Source: Cnuibacter physcomitrellae | GTDB lineage: Bacteria > Actinomycetota > Actinomycetes > Actinomycetales > Microbacteriaceae | Length of the DNA stretch: 64,000 nt | NCBI RefSeq assembly: GCF_014640535.1 | Contig: NZ_BMHD01000001.1 | Coordinates: 2,358,214 to 2,422,213, forward strand | Direction of reading: 5' to 3' | Translations under genes and position numbers: made by a program | Notes under the pieces: model-generated | Told to the model about the DNA's origin: nothing | The model's input: only the letters and a program-made list of their open reading frames with translations | Database searches by the model: none | In this document: positions 43,131 to 54,771 of the stretch, piece by piece | Layout of the letters: the number at the start of each line of letters is the position of its first letter | Numbering within the stretch: the first letter of the stretch is position 1

Positions 43131-45323
43131 ATGGATCAGCCGCGGAGAGAGCATCAGGGCCTGCAGACACCCGACCAGCGCGACCACGATGCGCACGATC
43201 ACAGCGGACATGCCGAGCACGATCACCACCAGCATGCCGAGCATGACCACAGCGGGCACGCCGGGCACGACCACAGCGGACACGCCGGGCACGACCACAG
43301 CGGGCACGCGGGGCACGGCGGGCACGACCACCACGGGCACGGCGGGCACGCGGGGCACGTGGCGATGTTCCGGCGGCTGTTCTGGGTGATGCTCGCGTTC
43401 GCGGTGCCGACCGTGGCGTTCAGCGGCATGTTCGCCATGCTCCTCGGCTACCCGCTGCCCGACTCCGGCCCCGTCACGTGGATCTCGCCGGTGCTCGGCA
43501 CCGTCATGTTCGTGATCGGCGGCCGGCCGTTCCTCACGGGCGCGGTCGACGAGATCCGGGCGAAGCAGCCCGGCATGATGCTGCTGATCGGTCTCGCCAT
43601 CACGGTCGCGTTCGTCGCCTCCTGGCTCGCCACGCTCGGCGTCGTCGCGCACGACCTCGACTTCTGGTGGGAGCTCGCGCTGCTCATCGTGATCATGCTG
43701 CTCGGCCACTGGATCGAGATGCGCTCCCTCGCCCAGGCGGGCTCGGCACTCGACTCGCTCGCCGCGCTGCTGCCCGACGAGGCGGAGCGGGTCAGCGGAT
43801 CCGACCCCGCGGCCACCGAGACCGTCACGCCCGCCGACCTGCGTGTGGGCGATGTCGTGATCGTGCGACCGGGCGGCCGCGTCCCGGCCGACGGCGAGGT
43901 CGTCGACGGCGCCGCCGACGTGGACGAGTCGATGATCACGGGGGAGTCCGCTCCCGTCGCCCGCACGGTCGGCGACCGCGTGGTCGCCGGGACGGTCTCG
44001 ACCGACTCGGCCCTCCGCATCCGCGTCACCGCGACGGGCGACGACACCGCGCTCGCCGGCATCCAGCGCCTGGTGAGCGACGCGCAGGCGTCGAGCTCCC
44101 GCGCGCAGCGGCTCGCCGACCGCGCGGCCGGATGGCTGTTCTGGTACGCGCTCGGCGCGGGGATCCTCACCGCGATCGTCTGGAGCGCGATCGGCCGGCC
44201 CGACGACGCCCTGATCAACACGATCACCGTGCTCGTCATCGCCTGCCCCCACGCCCTGGGGCTCGCCATCCCGCTCGTGGTGTCCATCTCGACCGAGCGC
44301 GCGGCCCGCGCCGGCGTGCTCGTCACCGACCGCCTGGCCCTCGAGACCATGCGCACCGTCGACACCGTGCTCTTCGACAAGACCGGCACCCTGACCAAGG
44401 GCGAGCCCGCCCTGGTCGGCGTCGCCGCCGTCGCCGGGCGCGACGAGGATGCGGTGCTCGCGCTGGCCGCGTCCGCCGAGGCCGACAGCGAGCATCCGCT
44501 GGCCGTGGCGATCGTCGCCGCCGCGAGCGCCAAGGGCCTCGACGTCCCTCGCGCGTCCGGCTTCCGCTCCACGGTCGGCACCGGTGTCGGCGCCACGGTC
44601 GACGGCCGCGCGATCAGCGTCGGAGGGCCGGGCCTGCTCGCGGAGCGGGGTGCGCATCCGCTGCCCGCTACCGAGGAGTGGGCGAGCCACGGGCGCACCG
44701 TGCTGCACGTGCTCGACGGCGACGAGGTGATCGGCGCGCTCGCGCTCGCCGACGAGGTGCGGCCCGAGTCGCGCACCGCGGTCGCCGCGCTCGCGAAGCG
44801 CGGGGTCGAGGTCGTGATGGTGACCGGGGATGCGCAGACGGTGGCGGATGCGGTGGCCGCCGATCTCGGCATCACCCGCGTCTTCGCCGGGGTGCGGCCC
44901 GAGGACAAGGCGTCCACCGTGCGCGCTCTGCAGGCGGAGGGGAAGAAGGTCGCGATGGTCGGCGACGGCGTCAACGACGCTCCCGCTCTCGCCCAGGCCG
45001 ACGTCGGCCTCGCGATCGGGGCGGGGACCGACGTGGCGATCGCGTCGGCCGGCGTGGTGCTGGCGAGCTCCGACCCGCGGTCGGTCGTATCGGTGATCGA
45101 CCTGTCGAGCGCCAGCTACCGGAAGATGCAGCAGAACCTCTGGTGGGCCGCCGGCTACAACCTGATCTCCGTCCCCCTCGCCGCCGGGGTGCTCGCCCCG
45201 ATCGGGTTCGTGATGCCGATGGCCGTCGGCGCGCTGCTCATGAGCGCCTCGACGGTGATCGTGGCGCTGAACGCGCAGCTGCTGCGCCGCATCGACCTCA
45301 GCCCTGAGAGGATCTCCGCATGA
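43131..45323 (+). CDS. copB: Copper-transporting P-type ATPase with His-rich N-terminus
   Basis: The first 78 residues contain about 25 histidines, partly as tandem GHAGHDHS units (24-bp DNA repeats near 43245-43320). Eight membrane helices follow, with the P1B-3 CPH motif (CPHALG, residues 372-374), the actuator TGES, the phosphorylation site DKTGT (Asp416), HP in SEHPLA and GDGVNDAP. CPH and a His-rich tail define CopB-like exporters, which pump copper out of the cytoplasm. ATG 43131 has a weak ribosome binding site, just after the CsoR site. The csoR gene overlaps its stop. Confidence 0.92.
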   Translation: MDQPRREHQGLQTPDQRDHDAHDHSGHAEHDHHQHAEHDHSGHAGHDHSGHAGHDHSGHAGHGGHDHHGHGGHAGHVAMFRRLFWVMLAFAVPTVAFSGMFAMLLGYPLPDSGPVTWISPVLGTVMFVIGGRPFLTGAVDEIRAKQPGMMLLIGLAITVAFVASWLATLGVVAHDLDFWWELALLIVIMLLGHWIEMRSLAQAGSALDSLAALLPDEAERVSGSDPAATETVTPADLRVGDVVIVRPGGRVPADGEVVDGAADVDESMITGESAPVARTVGDRVVAGTVSTDSALRIRVTATGDDTALAGIQRLVSDAQASSSRAQRLADRAAGWLFWYALGAGILTAIVWSAIGRPDDALINTITVLVIACPHALGLAIPLVVSISTERAARAGVLVTDRLALETMRTVDTVLFDKTGTLTKGEPALVGVAAVAGRDEDAVLALAASAEADSEHPLAVAIVAAASAKGLDVPRASGFRSTVGTGVGATVDGRAISVGGPGLLAERGAHPLPATEEWASHGRTVLHVLDGDEVIGALALADEVRPESRTAVAALAKRGVEVVMVTGDAQTVADAVAADLGITRVFAGVRPEDKASTVRALQAEGKKVAMVGDGVNDAPALAQADVGLAIGAGTDVAIASAGVVLASSDPRSVVSVIDLSSASYRKMQQNLWWAAGYNLISVPLAAGVLAPIGFVMPMAVGALLMSASTVIVALNAQLLRRIDLSPERISA

Positions 45324-45616
45324 GCGACCACGCGCACCACGGCTACATCGCCGACAAGGATGCCTACCTCAAGCGGCTCAAGCGCATCGAGGGTCAGGCC
45401 CGAGGCCTGCAGAACATGGTCGACGACGAGAAGTACTGCATCGACATCCTTACGCAGATCTCCGCGATGACGAGCGCTCTGGAGTCGGTCGCCCTGGGCC
45501 TGCTCAACGATCACCTCGCGCACTGCGTGATGGAGGCGGTCGAGGAGGGCGGCGACACCGCCCGAGAGAAGATCGCCGAGGCCTCCGCCGCCATCGCCCG
45601 CCTCGTCCGCAGCTGA
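45320..45616 (+). CDS. csoR: CsoR-type copper-sensing repressor
   Basis: A 98-residue four-helix protein with the Cu(I) ligands at the exact spacing of CsoR: Cys40, His65 and Cys69 (KYCIDIL and NDHLAHC). The N-terminal RLKRIEGQARGL helix matches the family. The ATG overlaps the copB stop by four bases, so the pump and its repressor are made together. It should bind the palindrome at 43105-43121 and release it on binding copper. Confidence 0.93.
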   Translation: MSDHAHHGYIADKDAYLKRLKRIEGQARGLQNMVDDEKYCIDILTQISAMTSALESVALGLLNDHLAHCVMEAVEEGGDTAREKIAEASAAIARLVRS

Positions 45617-45727
45617 CGGCGGGCGGCGCGCGCCGGAATAGTTCCGGGCGGTCAAGGTGTTTGCATGGAATGACGCCCGATGGTGCGCGTCGCCTCCCAG
45701 ACCGTCCAGCAGGAAGAAGAGAGCGAC

Positions 45728-46321
45728 ATGAGCCTCGACACCACCTTCAGCCGCGCCGCAGAGACGAGCGCCCCCATCCTCGACACCCTCGCCGAGCGCT
45801 GGAGCCCGCGCTCGTTCGTGTCGAACGAGACCATCGACGAGCAGAAGCTGACAGCGGCGCTCGAGGCGGCCCGCTGGTCGCCGTCGGCCGCCAACTCGCA
45901 GCCGTGGCGCTTCCTCGTCGCGCGCCGAGGCACCGCCGCCTTCGATCGGATCGCCGCCACCCTGATGGGCTTCAACAGCGTCTGGGCCGGCTCGGCCGGC
46001 GCCCTGGTGGTGGGCATCTACGAGACGGAGGACGCCGAGGGCAAGCCGCGCCCGTGGGCGCAGTACGACCTCGGGCAGGCGATGGCGCACTTCAGCGTGC
46101 AGGCCCACGCCGACGGCCTCCACGTGCACACCATGGGCGGCTTCGACGCCACCGCACTGGCCGAGGCGTTCGACCTGCCCGCCACCCTGCGCCCGCTGAC
46201 CGTCACCGCCGTGGGCACCCTCGCGCCGGCGGAGGAGCTCGGCGACGAGACCCTCATCGCGCGCGAGGGCGCTCCGCGCACCCGCCTCCCCCTCGACGAG
46301 GTCGTCCTCGTCTCCGAGTGA
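45728..46321 (+). CDS. Nitroreductase-family oxidoreductase
   Basis: A 197-residue FMN-dependent nitroreductase. The N-terminal FMN phosphate-binding residues appear in RWSPRSF, the SAANSQPW segment lines the flavin, and the later LGQAMAHFSVQAHADGL is a family hallmark. It likely reduces nitroaromatics or quinones with NAD(P)H. The GAAGAAGAGAG before ATG 45728 is a purine-rich ribosome binding site. It stands alone and ends at a strong terminator. Confidence 0.87.
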   Translation: MSLDTTFSRAAETSAPILDTLAERWSPRSFVSNETIDEQKLTAALEAARWSPSAANSQPWRFLVARRGTAAFDRIAATLMGFNSVWAGSAGALVVGIYETEDAEGKPRPWAQYDLGQAMAHFSVQAHADGLHVHTMGGFDATALAEAFDLPATLRPLTVTAVGTLAPAEELGDETLIAREGAPRTRLPLDEVVLVSE

Positions 46322-46349
46322 CCCCGAGAGGGCGTTCCTCATCACGCAG

Positions 46350-46389
46350 AACGGGCAAGCCCCCTCGTATGTCGGGGGGCTTGCCCGTT
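46350..46389. terminator. Rho-independent terminator, bidirectional
   Basis: AACGGGCAAGCCCCC (46350-46364) and its exact reverse complement (46375-46389) form a 15-bp stem with a ten-base loop, flanked by short A and T tracts. It sits between the nitroreductase and the convergent clpB gene and should stop transcription from both. Confidence 0.92.
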
Positions 46390-46436
46390 TCACGTGACGA
46401 GCGACGCGGACACCCGTGTCGGGAGGGCCGCGACGG

Positions 46437-48608
<2,172 letters not shown>

Positions 48609-48679
48609 GTCTGTTCTGTCCTCCTCCGCCGTAGCGGACTACACCCCTCGATCTCGACGATCCGGTCGGCCGAGGGAAA

Positions 48680-48700
48680 CTTGAGCTTTGTTGACTCAAG
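48680..48700 (-). promoter_or_regulatory. HAIR element (HspR operator)
   Basis: CTTGAGC and ACTCAAG are separated by seven bases, matching the HAIR consensus CTTGAGT-N7-ACTCAAG except for one base. It lies 72 bases upstream of clpB. HspR represses clpB and dnaK in Streptomyces and mycobacteria, so the same control is expected here; hspR is not in the window. Confidence 0.9.
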
Positions 48701-48738
48701 TTTAGCCGAGAGGAGCCTGGGGCGCCAGTACGAATCGT

Positions 48739-48744
48739 TATATT
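48739..48744 (+). promoter_or_regulatory. -10 box candidate for the mannosyltransferase
   Basis: TATATT, a close match to TATAAT in a very GC-rich region, lies 42 bases upstream of the GTG start. No good -35 is seen. The opposite strand reads TATAAC here and could serve clpB. Confidence 0.4.
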
Positions 48745-48786
48745 CCTGACCGGCGTCTCTTCAGTTCGGCATGATAGGCAGGTAGG

Positions 48787-50301
48787 GTGCATCTCCTTCC
48801 TCCTCGATGGCGCCTGCCGCTGGGAGTGATCGGATCGATCGGCATCGCCGCCGGCTCGCTCGGCGTGGGCTGGCTCGGCCCTGCATCCGTTCTTCACTCC
48901 TGGCCGCTGGTCGACACCATCCGCAACGCGCGGGTGGCGGAGGTGCTGTGCGCGCTCGCCGTCGTGCTGGGCGCCCTGCTGCTCCTGGCGGCCTGGATCT
49001 CCCTCGGGCTGTCCCTGCTGCGCCGCCGCGGTGAGCCCGCGCCTGAGGCGACGGGCGCCACGAAGCGCGTGGTCACGGCCGCGATCGCCTGGACGGTCCC
49101 GCTGATCGTGGCGCTGCCGCTGTTCTCCCGCGACATGTACGCCTACGTCGGGCAGGGGCGCCTCATGGTGGCGGGGAGCAACCCCTACCTCACCGGCGTC
49201 GCCGACATCCCCGGCTGGTACGGCATCGGCGTCGACCCGCTCTGGGCCGACACCTCCACGCCCTACGGACCGCTGTTCCTCTGGTTCGAGAAGATGGTCG
49301 TCACGGCCACCTCCGCCTTCCCGACCGAGATCGCGGTGCTGCTGTTCCGCCTCCTCGCCGTCGCGGGCCTGGCCATGATGGCGTACTACGCCTGGCGCAT
49401 CGCGCGACTGCGCGGCTACAACGAGGCCGCCGTGCTGTGGTTCATCGCCGCGAGCCCGCTGGTCCTCATGAACTTCGTCGCCGCCGGGCACAACGACTCG
49501 CTGATGCTCGGGTTCATCATCGCCGGCGTCTACTACGCGATGCGCCACCGCCCGATCCTCGGCACCGTCCTCGTCGCGGCGGCCATCGGCGTCAAGCCGA
49601 TCGCCCTCATCGCGCTGCCCATCATCGGGCTGATCTGGGCCGGGCAGCACGCCTCGTGGGGTGTGGTCATCCGCCGCTGGATCGCCGTCGCGGCGATCGG
49701 AGTCGGCAGCGTCCTCGTGCTGGGCTGGGTCCTCGGCGTCGGCGCCGGCTGGATCATCGGTCTCGCCACCCCCACCGCCGTCTCCAACTGGTACGCCCCG
49801 GCGAACATCATCGGGCTGACGCTCGGCGGCTTCGCCCCCCTGGTGCACATCGACGGCGGCATCACGCAGGCCGTCGTGAAGCTGCTGTTCATGGCCGCGG
49901 GCGCCGCCTTCGCGACCTGGCTGCTCGTCAAGCGCAGGAACCTCGACCCGCTGCTCCTGCTGTTCGGATGCTTCGCCGCGATCGTGCTGACCTCGGCCAC
50001 CATCCACCCCTGGTACGGCATCTGGCTGATGACGCTGCTCGTGCTCACCGGCATCCGCCGGGCCTGGGCGGTGCGCACGATCGTCTACCCGACCGTGTTC
50101 TTCATGCTGATCGGTCTCGCCGAGCCGTTCAACCTGATCATGCGGCTCGAGAACGACCCGCTGCTCACGGTCCTCCCCCGCGCGGTCGCCTTCCTCGGCG
50201 TGGTCGGCATCATGATCTACGCCGAGCTGGTCACCCGCCGCCAGTACGCCTTCGACCGGCCCACGCGCATCCCGGCCCCCGCCCGCACCCAGTACATCTG
50301 A
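48787..50301 (+). CDS. mptB: MptB-like polyprenol-phosphate mannosyltransferase
   Basis: A 504-residue GT-C membrane enzyme with about twelve helices. The first extracytoplasmic loop carries SRDMYAYVGQG and GSNPYLTGV, with a catalytic Asp, as in MptB-type alpha-1,6-mannosyltransferases, which extend the mannan core of lipoglycans from polyprenol-phosphomannose. The start is GTG 48787 with AGGTAGG close before it. It is divergent from clpB. Substrate assignment rests on motif similarity. Confidence 0.8.
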   Translation: MHLLPPRWRLPLGVIGSIGIAAGSLGVGWLGPASVLHSWPLVDTIRNARVAEVLCALAVVLGALLLLAAWISLGLSLLRRRGEPAPEATGATKRVVTAAIAWTVPLIVALPLFSRDMYAYVGQGRLMVAGSNPYLTGVADIPGWYGIGVDPLWADTSTPYGPLFLWFEKMVVTATSAFPTEIAVLLFRLLAVAGLAMMAYYAWRIARLRGYNEAAVLWFIAASPLVLMNFVAAGHNDSLMLGFIIAGVYYAMRHRPILGTVLVAAAIGVKPIALIALPIIGLIWAGQHASWGVVIRRWIAVAAIGVGSVLVLGWVLGVGAGWIIGLATPTAVSNWYAPANIIGLTLGGFAPLVHIDGGITQAVVKLLFMAAGAAFATWLLVKRRNLDPLLLLFGCFAAIVLTSATIHPWYGIWLMTLLVLTGIRRAWAVRTIVYPTVFFMLIGLAEPFNLIMRLENDPLLTVLPRAVAFLGVVGIMIYAELVTRRQYAFDRPTRIPAPARTQYI

Positions 50302-50330
50302 CGCGGTCCGCGCATCCCACCCGCGTGCGC

Positions 50331-51476
50331 TCAGCGGCGGACGGACTCCGTGAGGGTGAACTTCGGGGTGCGGGCGATCTGCTCGGTGGGGCCGACGACG
50401 CGCTCGAGCTCGCGGCGGTAGCCGAGGCCGGAGTTCCACACGGCGACGAGACGGCCGCCCGGGGCCAGGATGCGCGCGGATGCCGCGAAGAGCTTGCTCG
50501 CGATCGCGGTGTGCACCGTGCCGCCCACATGGAACGGCGGGTTCAGCAGCACGAGGGCGGCCGACCCGTCCGGCAGCGCGTCGCCCGCATCAGCCCGCAG
50601 CACCTCGACCCGATCGGCCGCACCGTTTGCCTCGGCGGTGAGCCGAGCCGAGGCGACCGCCGCCGCCGACTGGTCGGTGGCGATCACGCGAGCGCGGGGC
50701 AGCGCGCGGGCGGCCGCGACCGCGAGGAGGCCCGTCCCGCAGCCCAGATCGACCACGGTGGCGTCAGGGCGTGTCGCGGCGGCGATCTCGGGCATCCGCT
50801 CGAGCAGCACCCGTGTGCCGATGTCGAGCCGGGCGCCGGAGAAGACGCCGCCGACCGCGCAGTTCCAGAGCCCGAGCTCCTCGATCCGCGCCCGCTGGTG
50901 GCCCGCCGCCGTCACCCCCTGGTGAGGACCGGATGCGCGCAGCACGCGCGCCTTCTGTCGCGCCAGGGATGCCTCGACGGTGTCGAACGCCCGTCCGAGG
51001 ACGTCGTTCATCGAGCGGCTCATGTGCTTGAGCCGTCCGCCCGCGACGACACGCACCGCCGGATCGGCGTGACGCGCGATCAGGCGCGCGATGTCGTCGA
51101 GCGCTTCGAGGCTCCGGGGCAGCTTGATCAGCACCACGTCGGCCCCCTCGACCACCTCCGGCGCGAGGACGGGGAACGACCGGAACCGTGCGGTCTCGAC
51201 TCCGACCCGCTCCGCGTTCGCGGCGAGCGCCCGCTCGCCGGAGAGCGCGTCCTGGTGCACGCGGACGATCGCGGCCGCGGGACCCAGCGCATCGGCCGCA
51301 CCCAGCGTCAGCGCTCCGTAGTCGTCGCCGATCACGCTGACGCGTCGGCCCGCGCTCAGGAGCCCGGCGTCCGCCGCCTCGTCGAGGATGAGCCGGTCCG
51401 CAGCGTCGACCGCGACGAGCTCGGGCGCCTCCACGTCGGGCCACCGCCGCAGAAGGTCCCACTCGAGCGACGTCAT
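50331..51476 (-). CDS. RlmG/RsmC-like rRNA methyltransferase
   Basis: The C-terminal half is a class I SAM domain (VVDLGCGTGLLAVAAARALP, then LLNPPFHVG), with the NPPF motif of RsmC/RlmG enzymes that methylate guanine N2 in rRNA. The N-terminal half is a degenerate methyltransferase domain (VSVIGDDYGALTLG), as in that family. The ATG at 51476 was preferred to a GTG two codons upstream. It is convergent with the mannosyltransferase. Confidence 0.82.
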   Translation of the reverse strand: MTSLEWDLLRRWPDVEAPELVAVDAADRLILDEAADAGLLSAGRRVSVIGDDYGALTLGAADALGPAAAIVRVHQDALSGERALAANAERVGVETARFRSFPVLAPEVVEGADVVLIKLPRSLEALDDIARLIARHADPAVRVVAGGRLKHMSRSMNDVLGRAFDTVEASLARQKARVLRASGPHQGVTAAGHQRARIEELGLWNCAVGGVFSGARLDIGTRVLLERMPEIAAATRPDATVVDLGCGTGLLAVAAARALPRARVIATDQSAAAVASARLTAEANGAADRVEVLRADAGDALPDGSAALVLLNPPFHVGGTVHTAIASKLFAASARILAPGGRLVAVWNSGLGYRRELERVVGPTEQIARTPKFTLTESVRR

Positions 51477-51578
51477 CCCCACACGCTACGGGATGGGACG
51501 CCCAGGCGAGCGGGCCCGGCGCTGATGAGCAGAGAGTGCTCATCCCACCTCCGGCCGATCCCCGGATAGCGTCTCGGC

Positions 51579-52580
51579 ATGCCGAGCAGATCTCTTCGCC
51601 GCCTCCTCGTCCTGCCGATGATCGCCTCCGCCGTCGTGATGTCGACCGCCCTCGCGCCAGCGGCGTCTGCGACGACTCACGGTTTCGTCGGCGAGCCCGA
51701 AGCGCTCGGCACGTTCTCCCACGTCGACGACGTCGCCGTGGACGCGGTCACGGGGAGACTCTGGTTTCAGGCCGACGGCGCTCTGACCGTCGTCGACGGC
51801 ACAGACCTGCGCATCCTCACCCGCGTAGCGTCGGGATGGGATCTGCTTGCGATGGATCCGCTCAGTCGATTCGCCGTGGCGAGGGATGGCGACGATCTCG
51901 TCAGGATCAGCCTCGACCGGATGACCGAGACTGCTCGGGCGACCCTCCCCATCGGCGAGGTCGACATCGATCCCCTGCATCATCGCCTCGTGGGGATCCA
52001 ACACGACACGACCGACGACTGCATCGTGGTCGTGGACGAGGCGACTCTGGCCATCACGGCTCGGCAGTGTTTCACCGAGGTGGCGCACGTGGAGTTCGAC
52101 GTCCACGCCGATGCAGTCATCGCGACGGTGCTCACCGGCGGACGACGTGTTCTCGCGACCTTCGACTCGGCGACCGTGCTGAACAGAGTGGACCTGGTCT
52201 CGACGACACCTGACCTCCCTTTCGGAAGCGTCATCCAGACCTGGCACGTCGACCGCTCGACACGCACACTCGTGATGGAGATCACGGACCCGACGAGCGC
52301 GAGCTCGACGTACGTGGTCTACGACCTCCGCAGACGCGAGGCCGTGACCGCGTTCCCCCTCCGCGGAGCCATCGCCGCACCATTCCTGATCGGAGCAGAC
52401 TCGACGATCATCCAGCTCACGGGCTCATCGGTATCGGTGATCGACACCCGTACAGGCGCGGAACGACAGGTCCTGCCACTCGCTCGGCGACCTCGAGGGG
52501 CTGTCATCGACGCTTCGTCCGGTGACCTGTACCTTCTCTACGCCTTCACACCCTCCGCGCTCCGCGTCGCCTGGAGCTGA
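51579..52580 (+). CDS. Secreted beta-propeller-like protein
   Basis: A signal peptide (hydrophobic residues 9-30, cleavage after ASA) leads into about six repeats of beta-strand pattern typical of YncE/YVTN propellers, for example DDVAVDAVTGRLWF, GEVDIDPLHHRLVG and GAVIDASSGDLYLLY. There is no anchor motif, so it is probably released or loosely attached. No enzymatic motif is visible. Function unknown; propellers usually bind ligands or proteins. Confidence 0.7.
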   Translation: MPSRSLRRLLVLPMIASAVVMSTALAPAASATTHGFVGEPEALGTFSHVDDVAVDAVTGRLWFQADGALTVVDGTDLRILTRVASGWDLLAMDPLSRFAVARDGDDLVRISLDRMTETARATLPIGEVDIDPLHHRLVGIQHDTTDDCIVVVDEATLAITARQCFTEVAHVEFDVHADAVIATVLTGGRRVLATFDSATVLNRVDLVSTTPDLPFGSVIQTWHVDRSTRTLVMEITDPTSASSTYVVYDLRRREAVTAFPLRGAIAAPFLIGADSTIIQLTGSSVSVIDTRTGAERQVLPLARRPRGAVIDASSGDLYLLYAFTPSALRVAWS

Positions 52581-52664
52581 GCATCTCGTCCTCATCTGCT
52601 GGGGAGCCTGCGCCCCCGCAGAGTCGAGGGTAGGGTCGGGCGGACACGGACGAGGAGGAGATCG

Positions 52665-52895
52665 ATGGCCGACACCACCACCTGGATCATCGTCGCCGCC
52701 GTTGTCGTGGCCGTGATCGCGATCGTGTCGGGGTCGATCGTCGTGGGCCGCCGACGGCACAGGCTCGAGCAGAGCGTCACGGGGATCGACGACCACCCCG
52801 CGGCCCCGCCGACGACGGACCGCTCGCCCGCCGCCACCGAGGAGGCGATCGGCGACCGGAGCGAGGTCTTCCACCGCGCACGCCGTGGCTTCTGA
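52665..52895 (+). CDS. Small single-helix membrane protein (76 aa)
   Basis: One membrane helix (about residues 7-29, rich in Val/Ile/Ala) is followed by RRRHR, marking a cytoplasmic C-terminal tail of about 40 polar residues. AGGAGGAG lies just before ATG 52665, an unusually good ribosome binding site, so it is probably expressed. No family is recognised. Confidence 0.65.
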   Translation: MADTTTWIIVAAVVVAVIAIVSGSIVVGRRRHRLEQSVTGIDDHPAAPPTTDRSPAATEEAIGDRSEVFHRARRGF

Positions 52896-52930
52896 CCCCC
52901 TCGCGCCCGGAGTCGGCGTCCCCACCCAGG

Positions 52931-54616
52931 TCAGGCCGCGCGCGTCCCCGTGAGGCGGCCCCGCTCCGCGCGGGTCAACGGCGGGATCGACGCCAGCAGC
53001 GACTTCGTGTAGTCCTCCCGCGGATCGTCGAAGATCTGCTCCACCGGCCCGGTCTCGACCTCCTTGCCGTGGTACATCACGAGCACCCGGTGCGCGAGGT
53101 TCCGCACCACGGAGAGGTCGTGCGAGATGAAGAGGATGCTGAGGCCGAGCCTGTCCTGCAGGTCGACCAGCAGGTCGACCACCTGAGCCTGGATCGTCAC
53201 GTCCAGCGCGGAGACCGGCTCGTCGCAGACGAGCACGTCGGGGTCGCGCATGAGCGACCGGGCGATCCCGATGCGCTGGCGCTGACCGCCCGAGAACTGG
53301 TGCGGGAAGCGGTTCATCATGTCGGGTTTGAGGCCCACGAGCTCCAGCAGCTCGGCGACGCGATCCCGGCGAGAGGATGCGGTGCCGACCCGCGCCACGG
53401 TCTGCGGCTCGGCGATGACGTCGCGGACTCGCATCCGCGGGTCGAGCGAGGTGTACGGATCCTGGAACACCATCTGGACCCCCGCCTGCGCCCCGGGCCG
53501 ACGGCCTCGGGTGCGGCGCGTGACGTCGCGTCCGCGGTAGAGGACGGTGCCCTCGTCGACGCTCTCCAGCCCGACGATCATCCGGGCGAGCGTCGACTTG
53601 CCGCTGCCCGACTCCCCGACGATGCCGAGGGTCTCGCCCCGGCGGAGGACGAGGCCCACCGAGTCGACGGCGCGCACCTCCCGGCGGGCGAGAGCGCTCC
53701 CGGTTCGGAACGTCCGCGACAGCCCGCTGACCGAGAGCATGAGCTCCTCCCGCTCGGGCTCCGCCACGGCGAGCTCGCGCGGCGGCTCCGGTCGCGGCGC
53801 CGAGCCGAGCAGCGTCCGCGTGTACGGGTCCTGCGGGTCGTCAAAGACCCGATCCGCGTCACCCCGCTCGACGACGACGCCGTCGTGCATGACGACGAGT
53901 CGGTCGGCGACCTCCGTGACCACGCCGATGTCATGGGTGATGAGCAGGACACCCATGTCGAGCCGCCCGCGGAGGTCGTGCAGCAGCCGGAGGATCTGCG
54001 CCTGCACGGTGACGTCGAGCGCCGTGGTCGGCTCGTCGGCGATGAGCAGGTCGGGTTCCAGCGCGATGGCCATGGCGATGAGGATGCGCTGGCGCATCCC
54101 ACCGGAGAACTGGTGGGGGTAGTCGTCGACGCGCGACCCCGGGTCGACGATGCCGACCATGTCGAGGAGCTCGACCGCCCGGGCTCGCGCCTGCTTGCGG
54201 TTCATGCCGCGGTGGACACGGAAGATCTCGCCGATCTGGTCGCCGACCTTCAGGACCGGGTTGAGCGACGACAGCGCATCCTGCAGCACCATGCTCATCC
54301 GATCGCCCCTCAGCCGGCGGCGCTCGTCGGCGGTGAGGTCGAGGAGCGACACCTCCCCCAGTCGCAGCTCGGCGGCGCTCACCTCGGCGGACTCGTCCTC
54401 CACCCCCATGATCGCTCGAGCGGTGACGGTCTTGCCCGATCCCGACTCACCGAGGAGCGCCACGAGCTCGCCCGGCCGCACGTCGAGGTCGACGCCGCGC
54501 ACCGCGCTGGTGACCCCGGTCGAGCTCCGGAAGCCGATGTCGAGCCGACGGACGGTGAGGACCGGCGGGCGTGTCTCGTCGTGGTTCTGCACGGCACCAT
54601 TCTGCACGGAATCCAC
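52931..54616 (-). CDS. Fused dipeptide/oligopeptide ABC ATPase (DppD-DppF)
   Basis: Two complete oligopeptide-type ATPase domains in one 561-residue chain: GESGSGKT / FSGGMRQR / [11 protein letters not shown] in the first and GESGSGKS / FSGGQRQR / [10 protein letters not shown] in the second, each with the C-terminal OPP_C region ([15 protein letters not shown] and [15 protein letters not shown]). It powers the importer formed by the permeases at 57669-59530. The start is GTG 54616. The gene is transcribed away from the rest of its transporter, across a shared promoter region. Confidence 0.92.
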   Translation of the reverse strand: MDSVQNGAVQNHDETRPPVLTVRRLDIGFRSSTGVTSAVRGVDLDVRPGELVALLGESGSGKTVTARAIMGVEDESAEVSAAELRLGEVSLLDLTADERRRLRGDRMSMVLQDALSSLNPVLKVGDQIGEIFRVHRGMNRKQARARAVELLDMVGIVDPGSRVDDYPHQFSGGMRQRILIAMAIALEPDLLIADEPTTALDVTVQAQILRLLHDLRGRLDMGVLLITHDIGVVTEVADRLVVMHDGVVVERGDADRVFDDPQDPYTRTLLGSAPRPEPPRELAVAEPEREELMLSVSGLSRTFRTGSALARREVRAVDSVGLVLRRGETLGIVGESGSGKSTLARMIVGLESVDEGTVLYRGRDVTRRTRGRRPGAQAGVQMVFQDPYTSLDPRMRVRDVIAEPQTVARVGTASSRRDRVAELLELVGLKPDMMNRFPHQFSGGQRQRIGIARSLMRDPDVLVCDEPVSALDVTIQAQVVDLLVDLQDRLGLSILFISHDLSVVRNLAHRVLVMYHGKEVETGPVEQIFDDPREDYTKSLLASIPPLTRAERGRLTGTRAA

Positions 54617-54662
54617 CGCCGAAATGTTTCAGTCTCATAAACTCTGCGCCGAATCCTGCCAT

Positions 54663-54676
54663 TTTGGTTGACCAAA
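54663..54676. promoter_or_regulatory. Palindrome in the divergent peptide-operon promoter
   Basis: TTTGGT-TG-ACCAAA is a 14-base palindrome with perfect 6-bp arms. TTGACC within it could be the -35 box for the dipeptidase operon. Its place between the ATPase gene and the operon ending in a double Lrp/AsnC gene makes it the best candidate operator. Confidence 0.5.
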
Positions 54677-54771
54677 CAGCCGGAATAGTGGATCGTCTGC
54701 TGTCAACGGCGCCCGAGTCCGCCCTGTGGGGCGCGACCCGACCGCCGACGAACGACGAATGGAGATGCAAC

